Assembly (NCBI RefSeq): GCF_009711185.1 | Contig: NZ_WMIF01000004.1 | Coordinates: forward strand, 62,001-126,000 | DNA length: 64,000 nt | Origin: Paracoccus limosus | GTDB lineage: Bacteria > Pseudomonadota > Alphaproteobacteria > Rhodobacterales > Rhodobacteraceae | Reading direction: 5' to 3' | Shown here: positions 34,842 to 44,565 of the stretch, piece by piece | Layout of the letters: each line of letters starts with the position of its first letter | Numbering within the stretch: position 1 is the stretch's first letter | Program-made: the position numbers and the translations under genes | Notes under the pieces: model-generated | What the model saw: the letters and a program-made list of their open reading frames with translations, nothing else | Told to the model about the DNA's origin: nothing | The model's database searches: none

Positions 34842-36613
34842 ACGATCAGGTCCACGATGCGGAACTCGCGCACATCGACGATGCCCAGATCCGAGATCCG
34901 CAGTTCCGGGATCACCACCAGCGCCAGCAGCGAATGCTGCATATAGGCGTTGTTGAGCGTGCAGCCACAATCCTGCATCGCCTGAACGATGGCCTGCGCG
35001 GCCTCTGCGACCTCTTCGGCGGGCTGGTCCGACATCAGCCCGGCGATGGGCAGGGCGACGGTCGCCAGTTCGGCGCCGTCACGGAACACGGTCACGCCGC
35101 CGCCGACCGCGCCCAGATGGTTCGCCGCCGCCGCCATCGTCTCGCGGTCCGTGCCGACGACGATCATGTGATGGCTGTCATGCGCGACCGTCGAGGCCAC
35201 CGCCACCCGCCCGCGATAGCCAAAGCCCGAGACAAAGCCATTGACCACGCCGCCCGCGCCGCGATGCCGCTCGACCAGCGCGATCTGGCAGATCTCGCCC
35301 TCGGCCTCGATCAACCCGTCGCGCACCGGCAGATCGGCCTCCAGCGCACGGGTCGGAGCCTGATTCTCGACCACGCCGATCACCCGCACGCGGACCTGAT
35401 CGCCCTTAGCCGGCAGTTCGAAATCCGCCCCGGTCAGCACATTGCCCAGATGCACCGAGTTACGCGCGCTGTCGGGCCAGTCAAGGCGCGGGCAATCGAC
35501 CAGCCGCCGCCCGGCCTCGGCCACCACCTGCCCCTGCGCGATCACCAGTTCGATCGGCAAGGCGGTCAGGTCGCTGGTCAGGATCACATCGGCCCGGCGT
35601 CCGGGGGTGATGCTGCCCAGCTCGCGCTCCAGCCCGAAATGGCTGGCACTGTTGATCGTCGCCATCTGGATCGCGATCAGCGGGTCGCAGCCGCAGGCGA
35701 TGGCGTGGCGCACCACCCGGTTCATATGCCCGTCATGGACCAGCGTGCCGGAATGGCTGTCATCGGTGCACAGGATGAAGAACCGCGGATCAAGGCCCCT
35801 TTCGGTGATCGCGGTGATCTGGGTTTCGACGTCATACCACGCGCTGCCCAGCCGCATCATGCAGCCCATGCCCTGCCGCACGCGGGCGATGCCTTGCGCC
35901 TCGCTGGTGGTTTCATGGTCATCCGCAGCACCGCCTGCGACATAGGCGTGAAAGGGCCGGCCCAGATCGGGGCTGGCGTAATGGCCGCCCACCGTCTTGC
36001 CTGCCGCGCGGGTCGCGGCGATCTCGGCCAGCATCTGCTCGTCACCCGCCGCAACACCGGGAAAGTTCATCATCTCGCCCAGACCGATGATGCCGTCCCA
36101 GCCCATGGCCTGCGCCACCTCGCCCGCGCTGATCGGCGCGCCCGTGGTCTCGAGCCCCGGGGCCGAGGGCGCACAGCTGGGCATCTGCGTGAACATGCTG
36201 ATCGGCTGGATCAGCGATTCGTCCCGCATCAGCCGCACACCGTCGAGGCCCAGCACATTGGCGACCTCATGCGGGTCGTGAAAGATCGTCGTGGTGCCAT
36301 GCGGGATCACCGCCGCCGCAAAGCCCGCCGGCGTCAGCATCCCCGATTCGACATGCATATGCGCATCGATCAGGCCCGGCAGCATGTAGCGGCCCTTGGC
36401 CTCGATCACCTGCGTCTGCGGCCCGATGCTGGGCCCGGCATCCGGCCCGACATAGGCCACGCGGCCATCGGCCACCGCCACGTCGATGCCGGGGATCACC
36501 TCGCGCGTGTGGACGTTCACCCATTGCCCGCCCCGGATCACCAGATCCGCCGGCGCACGGCCCGCCGCCACTTCGACCAGTCTGGGTTGCGCCTCGATCC
36601 ACGCCTTCAGCAT
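34838..36613 (-). CDS. ade: Adenine deaminase
   Basis: 591 residues. Converts adenine to hypoxanthine for purine salvage. Amidohydrolase motifs: LPGLIDAHMHVESGMLTP (metal-binding H-x-H), HGTTTIFHDPHEVANVLG, GHYASPD, CTDDSHSG and GRRADVIL. The C-terminal Ade domain shows VASTVAHDSHHMIVVG and LSDQPAEEV. The ATG at 36613 has AAGGAG six to seven bases upstream; an in-frame ATG at 36631 lacks this. Converges on the VOC gene with a four-base CTAG overlap. Confidence 0.95.
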   Translation of the reverse strand: MLKAWIEAQPRLVEVAAGRAPADLVIRGGQWVNVHTREVIPGIDVAVADGRVAYVGPDAGPSIGPQTQVIEAKGRYMLPGLIDAHMHVESGMLTPAGFAAAVIPHGTTTIFHDPHEVANVLGLDGVRLMRDESLIQPISMFTQMPSCAPSAPGLETTGAPISAGEVAQAMGWDGIIGLGEMMNFPGVAAGDEQMLAEIAATRAAGKTVGGHYASPDLGRPFHAYVAGGAADDHETTSEAQGIARVRQGMGCMMRLGSAWYDVETQITAITERGLDPRFFILCTDDSHSGTLVHDGHMNRVVRHAIACGCDPLIAIQMATINSASHFGLERELGSITPGRRADVILTSDLTALPIELVIAQGQVVAEAGRRLVDCPRLDWPDSARNSVHLGNVLTGADFELPAKGDQVRVRVIGVVENQAPTRALEADLPVRDGLIEAEGEICQIALVERHRGAGGVVNGFVSGFGYRGRVAVASTVAHDSHHMIVVGTDRETMAAAANHLGAVGGGVTVFRDGAELATVALPIAGLMSDQPAEEVAEAAQAIVQAMQDCGCTLNNAYMQHSLLALVVIPELRISDLGIVDVREFRIVDLIV

Positions 36614-36676
36614 GCCTGTCTCCTTGTTCATGGCGCCCAATCTGCGGCAGGGTGACGCCGAAGGAAAGGCGGCGTG

Positions 36677-37390
36677 ATGGAATGGAGCGGCGAGGCCAGC
36701 GTGATGACCCGGGTGCGGCATGGCGAGAGTGCCGTGATCCTGACGGTGCTGTCACGCGAGGCAGGGCTGATGCGCGGGCTGGTGCCGGGCGGTGCCAGCG
36801 CCAAGCGCGCCGCCATGCTGCAACCGGGCAACCGGGTCAACCTGCGCTGGCGCGCGCGACTTGAGGATCAGCTGGGCACATTCACCGCCGAGCCGGACCG
36901 GGCGCGCCCGGGGCTTCTGGACAGCGGCGATGCGCTGGCCGGGGTGAATGCGGTGACCGCACTTCTGGTCTTTGCCCTGCCCGAGCGTGACCCGCATCCG
37001 CGCCTGTCGGACGCGACCGAGGCGCTGCTGGACCAGATGGACCAGGGCACGCCGTGGCACGAAGCCTATCTGCGCTGGGAAATGCGGCTGTTGCAGGATC
37101 TGGGCTTTGGCCTTGATCTGGAGCGTTGCGCCGTCACCGGCGCGCGCGAGGGGCTGGCCTATGTCAGCCCGCGCAGCGGCCGCGCGGTCAGCGCGCAAGC
37201 CGCCGGTGACTGGGCGCCGCGCCTGTTGCCGCTGCCCGCGATGCTGGGCGGGCGCGGCAATGGCGGGCTGGCGGATGCGCTGGCGCTGACCGGGTTTTTC
37301 CTGTCGGCCCGGCTGGCCGAGGCCCATGCCGGCAAACCGCTGCCGCCGGCGCGCGCCCGTCTGGTGGCGCGGCTGACGGCAGGGAAATGA
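36677..37390 (+). CDS. recO: DNA repair protein RecO
   Basis: 237 residues. Acts in the RecFOR pathway: anneals single strands and loads RecA. The N-terminal OB fold contains VMTRVRHGESAVILTVLSREAGL, and the helical C-terminal half has WEMRLLQDLGFGLDLERCAVTG. ATG 36677 follows AAGGAAAGG; the GTG three bases earlier is also in frame. The stop abuts the stop of the converging META gene (TGA|TCA). Divergent from ade. Confidence 0.94.
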   Translation: MEWSGEASVMTRVRHGESAVILTVLSREAGLMRGLVPGGASAKRAAMLQPGNRVNLRWRARLEDQLGTFTAEPDRARPGLLDSGDALAGVNAVTALLVFALPERDPHPRLSDATEALLDQMDQGTPWHEAYLRWEMRLLQDLGFGLDLERCAVTGAREGLAYVSPRSGRAVSAQAAGDWAPRLLPLPAMLGGRGNGGLADALALTGFFLSARLAEAHAGKPLPPARARLVARLTAGK

Positions 37391-37828
37391 TCACTTCTCG
37401 TCCTTGCGATAGCCCGGCTCGAAGGTCAGATAGGTTGGCCCGGTGATCTTCAGCACGCCGCCCTGATAACTGATGCCATCCGCCTGACCGACCGCCGCGA
37501 AGAAGCGGTTCTCAAGCTGACCCGCCAGTCCCGAACAGGCCATCCTGGTCGTGATCAACGGTCCCAGCTTGAAGGCCGGCGGCGTTGCGGTCTGTTTGGC
37601 CGAATAGGTGTTGCAGGGGCCGGTGCCGGAAATAGAGCCATCCGATTCGATTGTCAGGCCGACATTGCGCTGCGGCACGGTGTCAGAACCGATCCCGACC
37701 AGAACATAATGTCCGGTGGGCACGGCCGCACCAGGCGCCGGCGGGTTTTGCGGCTCGCACGCCGAAACGGCGGTAACCACGGCCAGCGCGGCAGAGGCGG
37801 TCAGGATTCGGGTCGTCATACAGGCCAT
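37391..37828 (-). CDS. META-domain (HslJ-like) lipoprotein
   Basis: 145 residues. Signal peptide with lipobox VSAC (Cys24) followed by EPQNPPAPG, so a lipid-anchored envelope protein. The rest is one META domain: GLTIESDGSISGTGPCNTYSAKQT, then ITTRMACSGL and a late RLTFEPG-like strand (YLTFEPGYR). HslJ relatives are linked to novobiocin resistance and outer-membrane integrity in E. coli; the role here is unknown. GGAG seven bases before ATG 37828. Confidence 0.85.
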   Translation of the reverse strand: MACMTTRILTASAALAVVTAVSACEPQNPPAPGAAVPTGHYVLVGIGSDTVPQRNVGLTIESDGSISGTGPCNTYSAKQTATPPAFKLGPLITTRMACSGLAGQLENRFFAAVGQADGISYQGGVLKITGPTYLTFEPGYRKDEK

Positions 37829-37908
37829 GGGGCAGCTCCGGGTTCTGTCATCTGACGGCCATAATGCCTGTTCGCCCCCGCCTGTCCAGCCGGGGGCGGA
37901 ATTTCCCG

Positions 37909-39552
37909 TCAGCCCAGTAGCCTGCGTGCAATAACCTGAGCCTGAATCTCGGCCGCGCCCTCGAAGATATTCAGGATGCGCGCGTCGCAAAGCACCCGGC
38001 TGATGGAATATTCCAGCGCAAAGCCGTTGCCGCCATGGATCTGCAAGGCGTTGTCCGCCGAGGACCATGCGACGCGCGCGCCCAGCAGTTTCGCCATCCC
38101 GGCCTCAAGGTCGCAACGCCGGCCGTGATCCTTTTCCCAGGCGCTGAAATAGGTCAGCTGGCGGGCGATCATGATCTCGACCGCCATCATCGCCAGCTTG
38201 TCGGCGACGCGCGGAAACTCGATCAGCGAGCGGCCGAACTGTTTGCGGTCGATGGCGTAGCGCATGCCGGTCTCGGCTGCGCATTGTGCCACGCCGACGG
38301 CACGGGCCGCCGTCTGAATCCGAGCCGATTCAAAAGTTTCCATCAGCTGTTTAAAGCCCTTTCCGCGCTCGCCACCCAGAAGGTTCTCGCCACGCACGCG
38401 GAAACCGTCAAAGCCCAGCTCGTATTCCTTCATGCCGCGATAGCCCAGAACCTCGATCTCGCCGCCGGTCATGCCGGGGGTCGGGAAGGGGTCGTCGTCG
38501 GTGCCCGGGGTCTTTTCGGCCAGAAACATCGACAGCCCGCGCCAGTCGGTGCTGGCCGGATCGGTGCGCGCCAGCAGCGTCATCACATGGGTGCGCTGCG
38601 CATGGGTGATCCAGGTCTTGTTGCCGGTGACCACCCAATCGTCGCCATCCTTGACGGCGCGGGTGCGCAGGCTGCCCAGATCGCTGCCGGTATTCGGCTC
38701 GGTGAACACGGCGGTCGACAGGATCTCGCCCGAGGCAAGCTGGGGCAGCCATTTCGCCTTTTGCGCGTCGGTGCCACCGCACAGGATCAGCTCGGCCGCG
38801 ATTTCAGAGCGCGTGCCGAGACTGCCCACGCCGATATAGCCGCGCGACAATTCCTCGGTCACCACCACCATCGAGACCTTGGTGAGGCCCAGCCCGCCGA
38901 ATTCCTCGGGGATGGTCAGGCCAAAGACCCCCAGTTCGGCCAGTTCCTCGATGATCTCCATCGGGATCAGCTGATCCTTCAGGTGCCATTCATGCGCGTT
39001 GGGGATCACGCGATCCTCGGCATAGCGACGGAACTGATCGCGGATCATCTCCAGATCCTCGTCCAGCCCCGAGGCGCCGAAGGTCGCCCGGCCGTGATTG
39101 TCCTGCATCAAGGCCGCAAGCTCGGCCCGCGCCTCGGGCGTGTTGCCCGCCATCAGCGCCCGCGCCGCCTCGCCCGGCTGCCAGTCCAGCCCCAGATCGG
39201 ACAGTCGCGCGAATTCGGTCTGGCTCATCGGGATACCGCCGCGGATCTGGGTCAGATATTCGCCCAGACCGATCTGCAGGATCAGCGTCTCGATCCGGCC
39301 CAGATTGCCGGCCTCGGCCAGACGCCCGGCCCAATCGGTCAATTGCCGCAGCGCCTCGACATAGGTGGCCAGCCAGGACAGCGCATGGGCCGCATGCTGA
39401 TGCAGGTCCAGCGCCGCCGCCTCCACCTTGCCCTGCGGCGCCACACGCGCGCGCAGGATCTCGGTGGCCTCGGCCAGCAGGTCGGAAAGCTCGGGCTGAA
39501 TCGCCCGGGCGCGGGAAAGAAGATCGGCGGGCATGGCGGGAGCGTCCTTCAT
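37909..39552 (-). CDS. mcd: (2S)-methylsuccinyl-CoA dehydrogenase
   Basis: 547 residues, about 150 longer than ordinary acyl-CoA dehydrogenases. The extra N-terminus (AIQPELSDLLAEATEILRARV ... HQHAAHALSWLATYVEAL) is the mark of Mcd, the FAD enzyme that makes mesaconyl-CoA in the ethylmalonyl-CoA pathway. Core motifs: FGLTIPEEFGGLGL, FTEPNTGSDL, GNKTWITHA, YAIDRKQFGR and QIHGGNGF, plus a C-terminal IFEGAAEIQ. GAGGA before ATG 39552. Other pathway genes (ccr, ecm) are not in the window. A generic acyl-CoA dehydrogenase is the less likely alternative. Confidence 0.88.
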   Translation of the reverse strand: MKDAPAMPADLLSRARAIQPELSDLLAEATEILRARVAPQGKVEAAALDLHQHAAHALSWLATYVEALRQLTDWAGRLAEAGNLGRIETLILQIGLGEYLTQIRGGIPMSQTEFARLSDLGLDWQPGEAARALMAGNTPEARAELAALMQDNHGRATFGASGLDEDLEMIRDQFRRYAEDRVIPNAHEWHLKDQLIPMEIIEELAELGVFGLTIPEEFGGLGLTKVSMVVVTEELSRGYIGVGSLGTRSEIAAELILCGGTDAQKAKWLPQLASGEILSTAVFTEPNTGSDLGSLRTRAVKDGDDWVVTGNKTWITHAQRTHVMTLLARTDPASTDWRGLSMFLAEKTPGTDDDPFPTPGMTGGEIEVLGYRGMKEYELGFDGFRVRGENLLGGERGKGFKQLMETFESARIQTAARAVGVAQCAAETGMRYAIDRKQFGRSLIEFPRVADKLAMMAVEIMIARQLTYFSAWEKDHGRRCDLEAGMAKLLGARVAWSSADNALQIHGGNGFALEYSISRVLCDARILNIFEGAAEIQAQVIARRLLG

Positions 39553-39668
39553 GGCTGTCCTCTGCAGTGCGGCGTTGCGCCCTGCTTAGCGACTTTGCAA
39601 TTGCAGCGCAACTATCATGCGCACAAATACCATCACACGAACGATAATGACCCTATAGCCCTCTCCGC

Positions 39669-39715
39669 TTCTTTCGTGGACAAATATCCCGGGGGTCCGG
39701 GGGCAGCGCCCCCGG
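39669..39715. repeat. Dispersed hairpin element, copy 5
   Basis: TTCTTTCGTGGACAAATATC from 39669, then CCGGGGGC/GCCCCCGG (39697-39704, 39708-39715). Unlike the others it lies between divergent genes, mcd and the TauE-like gene. Confidence 0.7.
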
Positions 39716-39765
39716 CTGCGCGCCGCCCCTTGCATCCGCCGCGCAGCCCCCGCAACAGTGCCGCC

Positions 39766-40539
39766 ATGTTCGGCCTCGACCCCCCTCATCTCGCGATGGC
39801 GCTGGCCATCACCCTGTTTTCCGGCTTCGTCAAAGGCGCGATCGGCTTTGCCATGCCGATGATCATGCTTTCGGCGCTGGGATCCTTTCTTAGCGCGCCG
39901 CAGGCGGTGGCGGCGGTGATCCTGCCCGTGCTGGTCACCAATATCCGGCAGGCGCTGCGGCAGGGCTGGGGACCGGCGCTACAGGTCAGCCGCGATTATC
40001 GCTGGCATCTGGGCATGGTCGTCCTTTTCATCCCGATCAGCGCCTTTTTTGCCACCCGCGTGCCGCAATGGCTGATGTATGCCGCCATCGGCCTGCCGGT
40101 CACGCTTTATGCCGGCTGGCAACTGGCCGGGCGCAGCCTTGCGCTGCCGCTGCATCACCGCCGCCGGGCCGAGATCGTCACCGGCATCATCGGCGGGCTG
40201 ATCGGCGGCATCTCGGGGATCTGGGGGCCGCCGCTTCTGGTGCTGCTTTTGTCGATCCACGCGCCCAAGGACGAACAGATGCGGGCGCAGGGCGTGGTGT
40301 TCTTTATCGGCGCGCTGGCGCTGCTGGTGGCGCATCTGCAATCGGGGCTGCTCAATGCCCAGACGCTGCCGTTTTCGGCGCTTCTGGTCCTGCCCGCGAT
40401 GCTCGGCATGACGCTGGGCAACATGGCGCATGACCGGCTGGACATCAGCCAGTTCCGGCACTGGACGCTGCTGCTTCTGGTGCTGACCGGGCTGAACATG
40501 CTGCGCAGGGCGCTGGAACTGCTGGGCCGGCCGGTGTAA
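39766..40539 (+). CDS. TauE/SafE-family (TSUP) sulfite exporter-like protein
   Basis: 257 residues and about seven to eight membrane helices. Repeats such as [18 protein letters not shown] and [24 protein letters not shown] are the two TSUP half signatures. Proposed to export sulfite or organosulfonate-derived anions; the substrate is not determinable. ATG 39766 opens the first helix. Upstream lies a copy of the dispersed hairpin element. Confidence 0.9.
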   Translation: MFGLDPPHLAMALAITLFSGFVKGAIGFAMPMIMLSALGSFLSAPQAVAAVILPVLVTNIRQALRQGWGPALQVSRDYRWHLGMVVLFIPISAFFATRVPQWLMYAAIGLPVTLYAGWQLAGRSLALPLHHRRRAEIVTGIIGGLIGGISGIWGPPLLVLLLSIHAPKDEQMRAQGVVFFIGALALLVAHLQSGLLNAQTLPFSALLVLPAMLGMTLGNMAHDRLDISQFRHWTLLLLVLTGLNMLRRALELLGRPV

Positions 40540-40564
40540 TCCGGCCCCAAGACAGGAGACCGCG

Positions 40565-41701
40565 ATGATCGACCCCGCCCAACTGACCGCCGACCTGATC
40601 CGCTGCCGCACGGTCACGCCAGACGAGGGCGGCGCCCTGCAACTGCTTGCCGATCTGTTGACGGCGGCAGGTTTCGAATGCCACCGCATCGACCGCAACG
40701 GCACGCCGAACCTCTTTGCGCGCTGGGGCGCACGCGGCGCGCGCACCTTTGGCTTCAACGGCCATACCGATGTGGTGCCGCCGGGCGATCCGGCCAGCTG
40801 GACGCATCCGCCCTTTTCCGGGGCCGAGATCGACGGCTGGATCTGGGGCAGGGGCGCCACCGACATGAAATCGGGCGTGGCGGCCTTTGTCGCCGCAGCG
40901 GTGGATTTCGTCACCCAGACCCCGCCGGACGGCGCCATCGTGCTGACCATCACCGGCGACGAGGAGGGCCCGGGCAAGGACGGCACCCGCGCCCTGCTTG
41001 ACTGGATGGACCAGCACAGCGAGCGCATGGATGTCTGCATCGTCGGCGAGCCCTCGAACCCCGACCGCATGGGCGAGATGATCAAGATCGGCCGCCGCGG
41101 CTCGATGACGCTGGAGATCGAGGCGCAGGGCAAACAGGGCCATGCCGCCTATCCGCATCGCGCCAGGAACCCGCTGCATGCACTGACGCGGCTGCTTTAC
41201 GACCTGACCGCCGTGCCGCTGGATAAGGGCACCGAGCATTTCGATCCTTCCGGCCTGCAGATCACCACCATCGACTGCGGCAACCCGGCCTCGAACGTGA
41301 TCCCGGAAAAGGCGCGGGCGACCATTAACATCCGCTTCAACGACGCCCATACCTCGGACATGCTGGACCGGATGATCCGTGACAGGGCCGAGGCCGTCGC
41401 CACCGCCACCGGCGTCACCTTCCAGATCCGCACCGATGTTTCGGGCGAAAGCTTTCTGACCCGGCCCGGCCCCTTCGTCGAGCTGGTGGCGGGGGTGGTG
41501 CGGGCGGAAACCGGGCTCGACCCGGTTCTGTCCACTTCGGGCGGCACGTCGGACGCGCGTTTCGTCAAGGATCACTGCCCGGTGCTTGAATTCGGGCTGG
41601 TCGGGCATTTCATGCATCAGGTCGACGAACGCGTGCCCGCCGATCAGGTCCGGCAGCTCGCGCGGATCTATCGCCGCATTCTGGAGCAGTATTTCGCATG
41701 A
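40565..41701 (+). CDS. dapE: Succinyl-diaminopimelate desuccinylase
   Basis: 378 residues. Zinc enzyme of lysine/diaminopimelate synthesis. M20 motifs: [40 protein letters not shown] (catalytic Glu), [20 protein letters not shown] and late [18 protein letters not shown] precedes the ATG. Its stop overlaps the GNAT gene start (ATGA), and a third gene follows with no gap, so a three-gene operon is likely. Confidence 0.97.
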   Translation: MIDPAQLTADLIRCRTVTPDEGGALQLLADLLTAAGFECHRIDRNGTPNLFARWGARGARTFGFNGHTDVVPPGDPASWTHPPFSGAEIDGWIWGRGATDMKSGVAAFVAAAVDFVTQTPPDGAIVLTITGDEEGPGKDGTRALLDWMDQHSERMDVCIVGEPSNPDRMGEMIKIGRRGSMTLEIEAQGKQGHAAYPHRARNPLHALTRLLYDLTAVPLDKGTEHFDPSGLQITTIDCGNPASNVIPEKARATINIRFNDAHTSDMLDRMIRDRAEAVATATGVTFQIRTDVSGESFLTRPGPFVELVAGVVRAETGLDPVLSTSGGTSDARFVKDHCPVLEFGLVGHFMHQVDERVPADQVRQLARIYRRILEQYFA

Positions 41702-42117
41702 TCATCGAGGAAACACAGGACATCGCCGCCTGCCGCGCCATCCGCCACGCCGTCTTCGTCATCGAGCAGAATGTGCCGGAGGACGAGGAATGGGACGATC
41801 TGGACGAACAGGCGGTGCATCTGCTGGCCCGCACCGCCGAGGGCACGGCCCTTGGCACCGCGCGGCTGATCCGGCGCGGCGAGACCGGCAAGATCACCCG
41901 CGTCGCCGTGCTGAAAGAGGCACGCGGCACCGGGCTGGGCGCCGGGCTGATCCGCGCCGCGATCCGGCAATTCGCCACCACCCCCGGCATCACCCGGTTG
42001 CAACTGGGCGCGCAGAACCATGCCATCCCCTTTTACGAAAAGCTGGGCTTTACCGCCTATGGCCCGGAATACATGGATGGCGGCATCCTGCATCACGACA
42101 TGGAACGGGCGCTCTAG
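41698..42117 (+). CDS. GNAT-family N-acetyltransferase (YjdJ/ElaA-like)
   Basis: 139 residues. Acetyl-CoA-dependent acyltransferase fold: [21 protein letters not shown], then [19 protein letters not shown], the pyrophosphate loop [10 protein letters not shown] and [16 protein letters not shown]. Substrate unknown. Coupled to dapE by a four-base overlap and directly abuts the next gene (TAG then ATG). Confidence 0.9.
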   Translation: MIIEETQDIAACRAIRHAVFVIEQNVPEDEEWDDLDEQAVHLLARTAEGTALGTARLIRRGETGKITRVAVLKEARGTGLGAGLIRAAIRQFATTPGITRLQLGAQNHAIPFYEKLGFTAYGPEYMDGGILHHDMERAL

Positions 42118-42633
42118 ATGATCCGGCCCGAACTTGCCGAACGCCTGCGCCCATGGGCCGAGACCGGCGCTGCGGCACTGGTCATCGCATTCGGGCTGTG
42201 GGTGTTTTCGCTGGGCGGCTGGCTGTTCTGGCCGCTGGGCGCGCTGATCGCGGCGGCGGCGCTGGCCTGGGCGGTCGATGCCCGCCGGCGCATGCGCTTT
42301 CGCAGCGACGCCAGCGCGCCGGGGCTGGTCGAACTGGATGAGGGCGCGATCCGCTATCTGTCGCCCGACCGCATTCTGGGCGGCGAGATCGCGCTGCGCG
42401 ACCTGTCCGAGATCCGGCTGCTGCGGCTGAACGGACGCGCGCATTGGCGGCTGAAAAGCCTTGACGGTCAGGCGCTTTTGGTGCCGCTGGACGCGGCCGG
42501 GGCCGAAAGCCTTGCCAGCGCCTTTTCCGCGCTGCCCGGCCTCGACATGCGCCGGCTGACGGCGGCACTGGACGACCGGCGCGCCACGGTGCAAACCCTT
42601 TGGACGAGGGGCGATCGGCCCCGCTTGACTTGA
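42118..42633 (+). CDS. Hypothetical membrane protein, PH-like
   Basis: 171 residues. Two adjoining membrane helices at about 15-52 (AALVIAFGLWVFSLGGWLFWPLGALIAAAALAWAV in outline), then a soluble beta-rich part (ELDEGAIRYLSPDRILGGEIALRDLSEIRLL) resembling bacterial PH-like membrane proteins. I do not recognise a named family. It begins immediately after the GNAT stop and is probably translated from the same mRNA as dapE. Confidence 0.75.
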   Translation: MIRPELAERLRPWAETGAAALVIAFGLWVFSLGGWLFWPLGALIAAAALAWAVDARRRMRFRSDASAPGLVELDEGAIRYLSPDRILGGEIALRDLSEIRLLRLNGRAHWRLKSLDGQALLVPLDAAGAESLASAFSALPGLDMRRLTAALDDRRATVQTLWTRGDRPRLT

Positions 42634-42682
42634 GACGCGCGCCTTGCCACCTGTGGCGGGCAAGGCAGATGAAAGGCCACCG

Positions 42683-44062
42683 ATGTCCATTCCTCAACAG
42701 GGCGGCGGCCCGATCGAACGACCCGAACAGCTGGCGGAATACATCGCCTCGGGCGAGAAACCCAAGGATAGCTGGCGGATCGGCACCGAGCACGAGAAAT
42801 TCGGCTATCGCCATTCCGACCTGATGCCCCTGCCCTATGAGGCGCCCGCCGGCCAGCCCTCGGTCAAGGCGATGCTGGAGGGCCTGCGCGAGCGCTTTGG
42901 CTGGACCCCGGTTCTTGAGGCCGGCCATATCATCGGGCTGGAACGCGACGGCGCCAATGTCAGTCTTGAGCCGGGCGGCCAGCTTGAACTGTCGGGCGCA
43001 CCGCTGGAAACCATCCACCAGACCTGTGACGAGGTGAACAGCCATCTGGCCGAAGTGCGCGAGATCGCCGACAAGCTGGGCGCCGGCTTCATCGGCCTTG
43101 GCGCGGCGCCGATCTGGCGTCAGGACCAGATGCCGATGATGCCCAAGGGCCGCTACCGGCTGATGACCGATTACATGGGCCGGGTCGGCACGCTGGGCAC
43201 GCAGATGATGTATCGCACCTGCACCGTGCAGGTGAACCTCGATTTTGCCAGCGAGGCCGACATGGTGCAGAAACTGCGCGTGGCGCTGGCACTGCAGCCG
43301 GTCGCCAATGCGCTCTTCGCCAATTCGCCCTTCCTTGACGGCAAGCCGAACGGCTGGAAAAGCTGGCGCGCGCATATCTGGCAAAATCTGGACGCGGCGC
43401 GCACCGGCATGCTGCCCTTTGTGTTTCAAGACGGCATGGGCTATGAGGCATGGGTGGACTATGTTCTTGATGTGCCGATGTATTTCGTCTACCGCGACGG
43501 GAAATACATCGACGCGCTAGGGCAAAGCTTCCGCGATTTCCTGAAAGGTCAGCTGCCGGCCCTGCCGGGCGAGGTGCCGACGCTCTCGGATTGGGCCGAT
43601 CACCTGACCACCGTATTCCCCGAAGCGCGGGTCAAGAAATTCATCGAGATGCGCGGCGCCGATGGCGGCCCGTGGCGCAGGCTTTGCGCCCTGCCCGCCT
43701 TCTGGGTCGGGCTGATCTATGATCAGGCGGCGCTGGACGCGGCATGGGATCTGGTCAAGGGCTGGGACGCCGAGACGCGCGAAGGCTGGCGGCGCGAGGC
43801 CGGCCTCCACGCGCTGGATGCCGAGGTCGGCGGGCGCAAGATGCGCGATCTGGCGCGCGAAGTCGTGGCCATTTCCGAGGCCGGGCTGAAGGCGCGGGCG
43901 CGGCCGGGCAATGGCAGGCTGGTGCCGGACGAGACGCATTTCCTGGACGCGCTCAAGGAAAGCATCGACAGCGGAAAGGTGCCCGCCGATGAGCTGCTGG
44001 CCAAGTATCATGGCGAATGGCAGCAGGATCTGACGCCGATCTACAGCGAATATTCCTATTGA
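42683..44062 (+). CDS. gshA: Glutamate-cysteine ligase
   Basis: 459 residues, plant/alphaproteobacterial type. First step of glutathione synthesis. Motifs: WRIGTEHEKFGY, ISLEPGGQ-like VSLEPGGQLELSGAPLETIHQT, MPKGRYRLMTDYM, MYRTCTVQVNLDF and ANSPFLDGKPNG. Ends LTPIYSEYSY. Two cysteines that form the redox-switch disulfide in plants are not evident. ATG 42683 follows GAAAGG. A strong terminator follows. Confidence 0.95.
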   Translation: MSIPQQGGGPIERPEQLAEYIASGEKPKDSWRIGTEHEKFGYRHSDLMPLPYEAPAGQPSVKAMLEGLRERFGWTPVLEAGHIIGLERDGANVSLEPGGQLELSGAPLETIHQTCDEVNSHLAEVREIADKLGAGFIGLGAAPIWRQDQMPMMPKGRYRLMTDYMGRVGTLGTQMMYRTCTVQVNLDFASEADMVQKLRVALALQPVANALFANSPFLDGKPNGWKSWRAHIWQNLDAARTGMLPFVFQDGMGYEAWVDYVLDVPMYFVYRDGKYIDALGQSFRDFLKGQLPALPGEVPTLSDWADHLTTVFPEARVKKFIEMRGADGGPWRRLCALPAFWVGLIYDQAALDAAWDLVKGWDAETREGWRREAGLHALDAEVGGRKMRDLAREVVAISEAGLKARARPGNGRLVPDETHFLDALKESIDSGKVPADELLAKYHGEWQQDLTPIYSEYSY

Positions 44063-44068
44063 AACACC

Positions 44069-44101
44069 AAGGGCCGGGGTGATCCCCGGCCCTTTGCTTT
44101 T
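44069..44101 (+). terminator. Rho-independent terminator after gshA
   Basis: AAGGGCCGGGG at 44069-44079 pairs with CCCCGGCCCTT at 44084-44094 around TGAT, with TTTGCTTTT after. It lies between converging genes. Confidence 0.85.
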
Positions 44102-44108
44102 GCGGGCA

Positions 44109-44552
44109 TTATTGCTGCGGCTCGGCCGGCGGCGCGCTGTTGCGGCCTTGCATGAACTGGTCGAACTCGGCCTTGTCCTTGGCTTCGCGCAGCTTTTGCA
44201 GGAAATCCACGAATTCGCGGTGCTCGTCCTCAAGCCGTTTCAGCGTCTCCTCGCGATAGGCGTCGAAAGCGGCATTGCCGGTCGGCGGGAACGGCGCGCT
44301 GCCGAAACGTTCGCCAAAGCGGGCAAAGCGGTCAGGATGGCGGTGATGACGGTGGCGGCAGGAAAACATGCGTTTGCTCCAGATCGTATAGCCAAGGATG
44401 GCAAGTCCCGCCGGCCAGCAGGCGACGAAACCCAGGATGATCGCGGCGACCCAGGCGCCCTTGCCCCGGTCGTCAAGCCAGTCGCGGACCCCGGCAAGGG
44501 CCATGCCGATCCGGTCCAAGACCGTAGGGCGCGACATGATGTCAGTGTTCAT
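44109..44552 (-). CDS. DUF2852 protein
   Basis: 147 residues. One clear membrane helix near 35-60 (GAWVAAIILGFVACWPAGLAILGY), then a His/Arg-rich patch (CRHRHHRHPDRF) and a helical, charged C-terminal half with AFDAYREETLKRLEDEHREFVDFL, the family signature. Function unknown, common in Alphaproteobacteria. ATG 44552 follows GAGAGGA. A 21-bp dyad lies 14 bases upstream. Confidence 0.9.
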   Translation of the reverse strand: MNTDIMSRPTVLDRIGMALAGVRDWLDDRGKGAWVAAIILGFVACWPAGLAILGYTIWSKRMFSCRHRHHRHPDRFARFGERFGSAPFPPTGNAAFDAYREETLKRLEDEHREFVDFLQKLREAKDKAEFDQFMQGRNSAPPAEPQQ

Positions 44553-44565
44553 GGACGGTCCTCTC

